From positions 1 to 7,208 of the forward strand of contig PBTU01000001.1 in NCBI GenBank assembly GCA_002729295.1: a stretch of DNA of 7,208 nt, written 5' to 3'. The translations under genes were made by a program, and so were the position numbers. This document shows, piece by piece, positions 1 through 5,933 of the stretch. The notes under the pieces were generated by a model. The model searched no databases and was not told the origin of the DNA. It was given only the letters and a program-made list of their open reading frames with translations. The stretch is from Verrucomicrobiales bacterium. GTDB taxonomy: Bacteria; Verrucomicrobiota; Verrucomicrobiia; Verrucomicrobiales; Akkermansiaceae. Within the stretch, counting starts at the first letter, position 1; each line of letters starts with the position of its first letter.

Positions 1-1589
1 ACCACTATAAAAGGATCGGAGCTATGCGGATGATGCGACGCACGAGTGGTGGAGGAGGAGAGAGGAGTTTAAAGGAGGAGGAGATTCAGACGACGACTTC
101 GTCGACGACGACTCGCGTGCATAATAACTTCTCGTCGTCGTCGTCGTCGTCGAGCGATTTTGAACAACACGGAGGTGGTTTTGGAGGAGACGGAGGAGGA
201 GGACAAGGATCAGGAGGAGGTCGAAAGACGGAGATGAACGAGTACGTGAGCATGCGACCGTACGCGCATCCGGCGTCGGTGAAGATTTTTCCGAGCGATC
301 AGCAAGGGAGTAAGGATACCGGTTTTTTTGGCGAACAGTCGCAGCGGGAACGCGGGGGACAAAGCGTTTGGGACAAAGAGGAAGACTTTGAAACGCGCGA
401 TTCTTCTTCTTCTTCTGACGACGACGACGAATCGCTCATTGAGTTGGAGAAATCGAACGTTCTCTTGTTTGGCCCGACTGGGTGCGGGAAAACGTTGATT
501 ATTAAAACTTTAGGCGACATCTGTAAAGTTCCAGTCGTCACCTGCGACGCGACGACGTTGACCCAAGCCGGGTACGTCGGCGAAGACGTCGAATCTGTGT
601 TGCACAAGTTATTACGCGCGGCAAATTACGACGTCCAATTAGCTGAACGGGGCATAGTCTACGTGGATGAAATCGACAAGTTATCTCGCAAATCCGAAAA
701 CGTCTCCATCACTCGAGACGTCTCCGGCGAAGGCGTGCAACAAGCTTTATTGAAAATGGTCGAAGGAACCGTCGTGAACGTTCCGGAAAGAGGCGGTAGG
801 AAACACCCACGAGGTGAAGTCGTCGCCATGGATACCAAAAACATTCTCTTCATCGTCGGCGGTGCGTTCGTCGGTTTAGAGAAACACGTGAAAGGACGGA
901 TCGAAAAGAAGACGAGCATCGGATTTGGCGCGCAGGTCAAAAGCAGCAGCGGAGGAGGAGACGGCGACGCTAAACACGAGGAGAAGAACAAAACGGCGAA
1001 GAAGAACGGGGGCGACCAGGGGCCACAGATGAAGAAATCCGGCATCTTAGCCGGCATTTCCGAACGCGACGATAACCTCTTAGCCGCGCACTGCGAACCC
1101 GCGGATTTCGTCTCCTACGGCTTGATCCCGGAATTCGTCGGCCGGTTCCCGATCGTCGCCCCTCTGAAAACCTTGCGCGAAAACGACCTCCGAAGAGTGC
1201 TCACGGAACCCAAAAACGCGCTCACGAAACAATTCGCGAGACTTTTCCGCGCGCACGACGTCAAACTCGACGTCACTTCTTGCGGCGCCAACGAAATCGC
1301 CCGCTGGGCGTCCATGCGAGGCACCGGCGCTCGCGGTTTGCGAACGATCATGGAACGCCTCTTAGCCGACGCGATGTTTGAAGTCCCGTCGGACCCGATG
1401 ATTAAAACCGTCCGTTTGACGGAAAAAAGCGTTCGAGAAGCGCTCACGAAACGAGAGAGCGAGGGCGTCTTGATCAGCGGCGCCGAGATGATTCGAACCT
1501 CCGTCTCCTCATCCTTCTCCTCTTCCTCTTCCGAAAATAAGGACGACGTTTCAGAAAGCGAAGAGAACGACGAAGCCTCCTCCGGATAA
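1..1589 (+). CDS. clpX: ClpX-type AAA+ unfoldase, 5'-truncated by window edge
   Basis: ATP-driven protein unfoldase that feeds substrates to the ClpP peptidase, in eukaryotes normally in the mitochondrial matrix. The reading frame is open to the left edge: positions 3-20 encode HYKRIG, which matches the conserved NHYKRI of ClpX just before the Walker A region, so the true start and any zinc-binding domain lie upstream. Numbering from the first Met (position 24), visible motifs are Walker A GPTGCGKT (150-157), pore loop GYVGE (183-187), Walker B GIVYVDEIDK (210-219), RKH loop (259-261), IGF loop for ClpP contact (299-301), arginine finger in IPEFVGR (R374) and sensor-2 GARGLR (435-440). All key residues are present, so it should be an active, ClpP-partnered enzyme. 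Two low-complexity insertions interrupt the core (about residues 1-137 and 307-348), and a Ser/Asp/Glu-rich tail ends the protein. No intron is needed inside the window. Organelle assignment is inferred because the leader is not visible. Confidence 0.95.
   Translation, partial: HYKRIGAMRMMRRTSGGGGERSLKEEEIQTTTSSTTTRVHNNFSSSSSSSSDFEQHGGGFGGDGGGGQGSGGGRKTEMNEYVSMRPYAHPASVKIFPSDQQGSKDTGFFGEQSQRERGGQSVWDKEEDFETRDSSSSSDDDDESLIELEKSNVLLFGPTGCGKTLIIKTLGDICKVPVVTCDATTLTQAGYVGEDVESVLHKLLRAANYDVQLAERGIVYVDEIDKLSRKSENVSITRDVSGEGVQQALLKMVEGTVVNVPERGGRKHPRGEVVAMDTKNILFIVGGAFVGLEKHVKGRIEKKTSIGFGAQVKSSSGGGDGDAKHEEKNKTAKKNGGDQGPQMKKSGILAGISERDDNLLAAHCEPADFVSYGLIPEFVGRFPIVAPLKTLRENDLRRVLTEPKNALTKQFARLFRAHDVKLDVTSCGANEIARWASMRGTGARGLRTIMERLLADAMFEVPSDPMIKTVRLTEKSVREALTKRESEGVLISGAEMIRTSVSSSFSSSSSENKDDVSESEENDEASSG
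132..152 (+). repeat. (TCG)7 trinucleotide run inside clpX
   Basis: Seven perfect TCG units encode a polyserine run within the first ClpX insertion. GGA-rich runs encoding polyglycine flank it (about 48-85 and 172-221), and a TTC/GAC-rich run encoding Ser and Asp lies at about 401-431. These are in-frame triplet repeats, which can change length without breaking the gene. Confidence 0.85.
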
Positions 1590-2266
1590 CATAACGACGT
1601 CGATATGAAAAGAAGCCGACGACGAGAAAAGAGAGAGAAAAAATGGAAGAGTGAGAGAGAAAGGCGCTGCTTTACGGAGAACACGTAACGCGGGATTAAT
1701 AAAAGAGTGCAGACAACGTATATATATACACGTATATATAAAACTACCAAAGTAAGCAATGTTGTAAATGTTTTGTTGTATAAGAATATTGTCCAAAAAG
1801 TTATCATTACAGATAAGAGTGACTCTCAGAGCGCTTCTTCAGTGGTTCCGCGTTACTTTGTGACTCCTTGACATCTTCTCTTGATATCTGAGACCCTAAA
1901 CAATACTCGCATTCTTGATCTCCCTCTGGACTTTGAGAATTTCATCACTCTTACTCCTACTCCTCGCGGACGGAAAATTCCAATCGTTCGCGTCGAAAAG
2001 AGCAGTCGCAGTACTGAAGCGGTGTCAAACTCGTTTTTCTCTCTTTCCTAAAAGCGATACATATAACAGAGAGAAGTTCTTCTTTGTCTTCTTCTTTGTG
2101 TCTTCTTCCTTAGGGAAAAATCATCGTCCATTTTGCGGCTGGTTGGAGGTCTTTGCGAGAGACAAAGAAGCGCGAGTTCAGACGTCAAAGAAGGCGAGAG
2201 ACGCGGTCCAAGAGAGACAAGAACGAAGTAAACGACGCGGGGAAGACGTTGAAAATTGTATAAAAA
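1590..2266. other. Intergenic gap clpX to bS6, no gene recognised
   Basis: This stretch must hold the clpX 3' UTR and the bS6 promoter and leader. It begins purine-rich (about 1605-1675), then becomes AT-rich (about 1690-1815). A TGTAA element at 1763-1767 resembles the polyadenylation signal known in green algae, but it is too short to be convincing alone. An open frame on + (1915-2424) runs into bS6 in another frame and gives a low-complexity product with no family resemblance; I treat it as chance. No tRNA or snRNA pattern was recognised. Confidence 0.6.
1717..1743. repeat. Tandem AT-rich direct repeat, TATA-like
   Basis: The 10-mer CGTATATATA occurs at 1717-1726 and again at 1731-1740, followed by AAA to give TATATATAAAA at 1733-1743. 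It lies 128 bases after the clpX stop and over 500 bases before the bS6 start. It could be a TATA element for a long-leader bS6 transcript or for an unrecognised non-coding transcript, or just AT-rich 3' flanking DNA. The sequence does not decide. Confidence 0.5.
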
Positions 2267-2704
2267 ATGCCTCTGTACGACTTGGTGTTACAGGTGAAAG
2301 CGAGAGTCCCGAAGCGCGAAGTCTTCGAGTTACTCAAGCGAACGTCCTTGAAAATTTTAGACTCGGACGGGGTGTTGATGGACGTGAAATCTTTCGGGCA
2401 CCAAACGTTAGCGTACGTGTATAAGAAACCGAACGAGAGGCACCACGAGGTACAAATGTCGCAGGTGACGTTCGCGTCGGCGCCGAACGTTTTGCCGGAG
2501 ATATCGCACGCGCTGAGGGTGGACGAGAAAGTCGTTCGGTGGATGGTGTTGAAGAGGAAGAGGAAGATGGAGCCGCTGATTAAGTACAAGGCGTGGACGG
2601 AAGAGCAAAGGGCGGCGATGATTGAAAGCAGCAGGGAGAGCGAGAGTAGCCGAGACAGGGGGCGAGAGAGCGGCGGCGGCGGAGGAGGACGGCGGCGGTT
2701 TTAG
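2267..2704 (+). CDS. Organellar (probably mitochondrial) ribosomal protein bS6
   Basis: Small-subunit ribosomal protein of the bacterial S6 family, 145 residues; in bacteria it binds 16S rRNA together with bS18. The start MPLYDLVLQVK matches the first beta strand of the family (compare MPxYEL in mitochondrial S6), and VVRWMVLK (residues 89-96) matches the final strand that ends the S6 fold. The domain fills about residues 1-97. A charged extension follows (98-145), ending in an SR/RD-rich stretch, six glycines and RRRF. An in-frame TAA at 2261-2263, directly before the ATG, fixes the start and excludes an N-terminal presequence unless a splice site intervenes. Mitochondrial S6 proteins commonly lack an obvious cleavable presequence, so I favour mitochondria, but a plastid location cannot be excluded. 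Codons of the last 25 residues are repetitive and purine-rich. Confidence 0.88.
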   Translation: MPLYDLVLQVKARVPKREVFELLKRTSLKILDSDGVLMDVKSFGHQTLAYVYKKPNERHHEVQMSQVTFASAPNVLPEISHALRVDEKVVRWMVLKRKRKMEPLIKYKAWTEEQRAAMIESSRESESSRDRGRESGGGGGGRRRF

Positions 2705-2724
2705 GCGCGCGATCATTTGTATAG

Positions 2725-2910
2725 GTGAGCGTCGTTTTCGTTTGCGTTTCGTTTCATCGATCGTCTTCTTCGTCGTTGATGAATGTATGCGAGTGAGGAT
2801 CAAAATATTAGTTATCCCTGTCCAAGTGCGTTTTGATAGGCTGCACGGTGACGATTAACGTATTAGCTCTATCTGACGCATCTCATCATCGTCTTTTTAC
2901 GTATTCGCAG
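2725..2910 (+). other. Candidate 186-nt spliceosomal intron in bS6 3' UTR
   Basis: The donor context AG|GTGAGC at 2723-2730 matches the eukaryotic consensus. The acceptor TTCGCAG ends at 2910 after a T-rich stretch, and CTGAC at about 2875, some 35 bases upstream, fits a branch point. The donor is 21 bases beyond the bS6 stop, close enough that nonsense-mediated decay would not be expected. No coding frame supports it, so it rests on splice-site pattern alone. Confidence 0.3.
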
Positions 2911-3114
2911 TGACGAAATTGACTTCATTCGGATTCCCTCCGATGTTTTTTTATATTGATTAGAAGAACGCGTGAGCGATGAAACGTCAAACGCCCGAGC
3001 GATGTTCTTTTCGAGCGCGAAAAACGCGTGTTTTTGCGTTCTCTCTTCTTCTGCGCATCGTTTTTATGCGCGGGACGCAGGACGCGCACACTCGACAGAA
3101 GAACTACTACCATT

Positions 3115-3134
3115 ACCACCACCACCACCACCAC
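3115..3134. repeat. (ACC)6 microsatellite
   Basis: Six ACC units plus two bases, set in a wider ACTACCATTACC-like stretch that starts near 3103. On + one frame reads polyhistidine and on - polyvaline, which explains the spurious His-rich and Val-rich open frames here. No coding role is supported. Confidence 0.85.
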
Positions 3135-3663
3135 AACTACTCCGATGATGAAGACGAAGAGGGCGTTTCTCAGAAACTCCATTCGCGGTGCCCGAACCTT
3201 AGTGTTTTCCCCGCCGGATTCGTCCGGACTGCCGGGTTGAGAGCAATTGCAGGCATTTTTATGCTTCCTTGGATGTCTTAGGAGAATTTTGTTGTCGTCG
3301 GTGGCGGTAGCGGTGGTATTGCGGTATTCGTTTTGCTGTGTTTGTTTGCATTTTTGCGTTTTTGCGCGCGTGTGTGTGTATTCGTTTTTCGCTCACCGTT
3401 TTGTTTCTTCTCTCTTCTTCTTTATCTTCATCATCAACGACAACAACAACAATGCAGCGAGCGAGCGAGCTTTCTCCTTTCATCGACCAAAGAAGCTTTC
3501 GCTTGTACACTAGTAGTAGAAAAAATGTAGAGATAGACATCATATCACAAATAGCAGCACGTAATGGAACGAACGATTATACATATAATAGAGATTCATC
3601 ATTATTGATTTCTATGTACCAAAGTATCGATACACACATATATATATGACTTGATTATTTACT

Positions 3664-4812
3664 TTACCACGCGACTTCCTCTCCGGCGTAATCATAAAAC
3701 TTACCGCTATCCTTCAAAGTCACGTCCTTCAACACCTCCAACATTCTTCCCGCACTATACTCCGGCGTAAACAACTTCCCTTCCGGCACGTTCTTCTTAA
3801 ACGGCGTGGACAACTCGGTATCCACCGTCCCCGGATGCAAAAGCACCATCGCGATGGGATTCTTCTTCCTCGAAAATTCTACGTGCGCGGTTTGCGTCAT
3901 TTGATTCAAAGCAGTCTTCCCGCCTCTGTACGAGTACCACCCGCCTAACTTGTTATCGCTAATCGAAGACACTCGCGCGCTCAAACTCGCAATCACCGGT
4001 ACCGGTTTCCCCTCGTCGTTTTCCTCCGCAGTCTTCAACATCAACTTTGAAAAGTGCTTCGTCATCAACATCGGACCGATAGCGTTCGTTCGGTACGACA
4101 AGACGCACGCCTCGGGATCGAAGCGTAAAATGCTCGTCTCCGGAACCATCTTCCGATCTGGCAAGTGTAACACCGCCGCCGTGTTTATCACGCAATCCAA
4201 CCGCCCGTATTTCTCCGAAACCAGTTTCGCCGCCGCTTCGATCGTCTTCTCATCTAAAACGTCTATCCGTAAAATCTCCAAGCGTTCGGTGCCGAATTTC
4301 TCTCGTAACTCGTGCAAATCCTTCGCCTCGTCTGGGTTTCGGCACGTCGCGATGACCGTCCCGTTCGCTCGTTTATCTCCGACGATACTTTCGTTGTTCG
4401 TTTCCAGCAAATGCTTCGCGAATGCCAAACCTATGCCTCGGTTGGAACCGTTTATTAGAGAGACGTGGTGACGATGGTTTTCCCCGCTCGCTGCTGCTGC
4501 TGACGACGCGAAACTCCGGACAGCGCTCATTTTGCGCTGATAATCATCGCGAGCACTATTACTACTATATGTCCTGTTGCAACTGTTGTTTTTCATTTTC
4601 AAACGATGATGATGATGCTCTTTGCGCTGCTGTTTTACCACGTGCCGGGGAACGATTTTAGCGGACGCGCTAAACGTTTTCTCGCCGCGAGAAGATGAAG
4701 CAGAAGCGAGCGCGTGCATTCGCATCGTATCAGAAAAAGAAGAGGAAAAAGAGGACGTAAAAACTTCACTTCGTGAAACGCGAGTCAAAGTTTGCGAAAC
4801 CGTCGTTCGCAT
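3664..4812 (-). CDS. Short-chain dehydrogenase/reductase (C-factor-like) with N-terminal extension
   Basis: NAD(P)-dependent oxidoreductase of the classical SDR family; substrate unknown. Numbering from ATG 4812 (382 residues): a Rossmann strand leads into GSNRGIG (122-128, the GxxxGxG dinucleotide site), NTAA stands where NNAG is usual, S282, Y295 and K299 form the expected Ser-Tyr-Lys catalytic set in WYSYRGGK, and LHPGTVDTEL follows. The pattern GGWYSYRxxKxALN resembles the C-factor/sniffer-like subgroup. The catalytic core spans about 113-382, a normal SDR length. The first ~112 residues are Ser/Arg/His-rich and transit-like, so mitochondrial or plastid import is likely. The frame is open back to 5139 but only through GTG; ATG 5010 would read through a TATA-like element, so ATG 4812 is preferred. 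ATG 4530 (MSAVRSFASS) is another plausible start just before the core. Confidence 0.85.
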   Translation of the reverse strand: MRTTVSQTLTRVSRSEVFTSSFSSSFSDTMRMHALASASSSRGEKTFSASAKIVPRHVVKQQRKEHHHHRLKMKNNSCNRTYSSNSARDDYQRKMSAVRSFASSAAAASGENHRHHVSLINGSNRGIGLAFAKHLLETNNESIVGDKRANGTVIATCRNPDEAKDLHELREKFGTERLEILRIDVLDEKTIEAAAKLVSEKYGRLDCVINTAAVLHLPDRKMVPETSILRFDPEACVLSYRTNAIGPMLMTKHFSKLMLKTAEENDEGKPVPVIASLSARVSSISDNKLGGWYSYRGGKTALNQMTQTAHVEFSRKKNPIAMVLLHPGTVDTELSTPFKKNVPEGKLFTPEYSAGRMLEVLKDVTLKDSGKFYDYAGEEVAW

Positions 4813-4941
4813 CGCAACCGTCGAGGATAGTTTCCGGATGAGATATAATGAGGAGATTTTGAGCACCTTGGCGACGTCACGACTCGACTTCGGCTTTACG
4901 AACGCTCGTAAGCAATCATCACATTCGTACTTTAGTGCTGC

Positions 4942-4951
4942 GTATATATAC
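4942..4951 (-). promoter_or_regulatory. TATA-like element upstream of the SDR gene
   Basis: GTATATATAC lies about 130 bases before the preferred SDR start on the minus strand. A start site 25-30 bases downstream would give a leader of about 100 bases and begin after the extended open frame's ATG 5010, which supports ATG 4812 as the initiator. It is palindromic, so direction is not shown by the motif itself. Confidence 0.4.
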
Positions 4952-5086
4952 AAACGTGACGATTTAATAATACGTAACAACAATAAACTATCGCTTTGTT
5001 CTTCTTTCATCTCTCTTTCTCTCTTTTTCTCGTGTTGTGTGCTGAAAACATGTACCGCGGCGATACACGTACGTACGCACGCGAGA

Positions 5087-5101
5087 GTCTCTCGGAGAGA
5101 C
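5087..5101. repeat. Short inverted repeat GTCTCTC-G-GAGAGAC
   Basis: A perfect 7-bp palindromic pair with one central base, 125 bases beyond the BolA stop on the minus strand. A one-base loop cannot form a normal hairpin, so it is more likely a protein-binding palindrome or a chance product of the GAGA-rich composition. Confidence 0.35.
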
Positions 5102-5225
5102 GAGAGCGCTCGCGTCGCGACATCCACCGAAACACACACTCATTCTTAAAGCGCGGCTCATGGTGTGTCCGAGGTAACATAATGAACGCAATGTCTCTCT
5201 CTCGTTCTTTCTTAATTCTTTCTCT

Positions 5226-5684
5226 TTACTTCTTCATTAGTTCGTACTCCTCGGGCGTTTTCGTCTTCATCTGCAACGCGTGCAACCCTTTCTCGTTGAA
5301 TTCCTCCTCCAACAATTGGTACACTTTCCGTTGCCTTTTCACTTGATTCAAACCTTCAAACATTTCCGAAACGATCTCGACGTTAAAGTGCGTTTCCGCG
5401 GACGCGTCGCCGGATGGGTTCCCGCTATGTCCGGCGTGCTGCCAAGACTCGTCGACGATTTCGAGAACGGATGGTTTCAACGCGTCGGAGATTTTTTTCC
5501 GCATCGAATTCGCGAGCGGGCGGCCGACGTTCATCGGGGCGCCCTTCGTTTCCGCGCACCCGTTCCCGTCCGGAGCGATGTTTTTTGGTGTCGTTTTGAT
5601 TTTTTGATGCGCGTTTCGTACTCTCGTTTGATGAAGGTGTTTCGTGGTGGAGAACGAGGAAAGAGAAGCACGAGAGGCGAACAT
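5226..5684 (-). CDS. BolA-family protein with organelle-targeting leader
   Basis: BolA proteins pair with monothiol CGFS glutaredoxins, binding or handing on [2Fe-2S] clusters and tuning redox signalling. From ATG 5684 the product has 152 residues. Residues 1 to about 60 start MFASRASLSSFS and are rich in Ser, Thr, Arg and Lys with few acidic residues, like a plastid or mitochondrial transit peptide. The BolA fold covers about 61-147: MRKKISDALKPSVLEIVDES, the loop WQHAGHSG with H83 and H86, ETHFNVEIVS, the helix region VKRQRKVYQLL, and GLHALQMKT with the invariant His at 135. QHAGH, the FEGLN motif and KTPEE resemble the plant plastid BOLA1/SUFE1-type branch. The usual RHR triad reads RQR (117-119). 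An upstream TTG could extend the frame by three codons, but the first in-frame ATG is 5684, with a TGA at 5754-5756 behind it. Confidence 0.88.
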   Translation of the reverse strand: MFASRASLSSFSTTKHLHQTRVRNAHQKIKTTPKNIAPDGNGCAETKGAPMNVGRPLANSMRKKISDALKPSVLEIVDESWQHAGHSGNPSGDASAETHFNVEIVSEMFEGLNQVKRQRKVYQLLEEEFNEKGLHALQMKTKTPEEYELMKK

Positions 5685-5933
5685 TTGAGTCAAAAGTGTG
5701 AGGATTTTACGCGCGATGACGATTTTGATGAGTAGTAGTATTAAAACGCTTCTTCACGTGTATCATCACCATCATCGCGGGATCACGCCGTTTTTGGGTG
5801 TTTTTTTGCCGACGACGACGAGGGTACGACGAGGAGAAACCTTTCTCTCTTTCTCTCAATCCCGTTCTCCCGTTCCGTCTCTCTCTTTTCGTCAGAGCCT
5901 GGACGTCGCCATCGTTTTCGTCGAAACGAGCAT

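Larger units (their letters stand above)
2705..3663. other. Convergent intergenic region with simple repeats, no gene recognised
   Basis: These 959 bases lie between the stop codons of two convergent genes (bS6 on +, SDR on -), so they must hold two 3' UTRs, which rarely need this much space in a compact genome. Visible structure: a well-formed candidate intron (2725-2910), an ACC run (3115-3134), GGTGGC-like and pyrimidine-rich tracts (about 3290-3430), a CAA-rich stretch (about 3436-3453), and an AT-rich end containing CATATATATATG just before the SDR stop. All longer open frames give low-complexity products (poly-His, poly-Val, poly-Phe) and none resembles a family I know. A short 31-codon frame at 3145-3240 is noted among the findings. 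Confidence 0.6.
4813..5225. other. Region between BolA stop and SDR start
   Basis: This 413-base stretch, flanked by two minus-strand genes, should hold the BolA 3' UTR and the SDR promoter and leader. The portion near 4930-5000 is AT-rich and looks non-coding. On the minus strand downstream of the TATA-like element there are a start-stop pair (ATGTGA at about 4925) and a 7-codon upstream frame (about 4922). Whether they lie in the transcript depends on the unknown start site. The part near 5060-5150 has CGTACGTACG and GAGA-type short palindromes. No gene recognised. Confidence 0.55.

Noticed and set aside
6..14. TATAAAAGG as a TATA box for the first gene
   Set aside because: It encodes part of HYKRI in the ClpX frame, which is open to the window edge.
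659..1057. Minus-strand open frames under clpX (and 1115-1807)
   Set aside because: They are shadows of the clpX coding frame on the opposite strand, with no family resemblance.
2259..2267. TATAAAAAA just before the bS6 ATG as its TATA box
   Set aside because: It abuts the start codon, leaving no room for a transcription start and leader; its TAA is useful only as an in-frame stop.
1915..2424. 169-codon + frame upstream of and overlapping bS6
   Set aside because: The product is low-complexity, overlaps bS6 in another frame, and resembles no family.
2925..3182. Minus-strand frame with a poly-Val 'membrane segment'
   Set aside because: The valine run is the reverse reading of the ACC/CAC repeat; the rest is basic low-complexity sequence with no family match.
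5137..5139. GTG start giving a 491-residue SDR protein
   Set aside because: GTG is not a normal nuclear initiator, and the added region is AT-rich and contains a TATA-like element.
5691..5693. TTG start for the BolA gene
   Set aside because: An ATG follows three codons later and begins a convincing transit-like leader.
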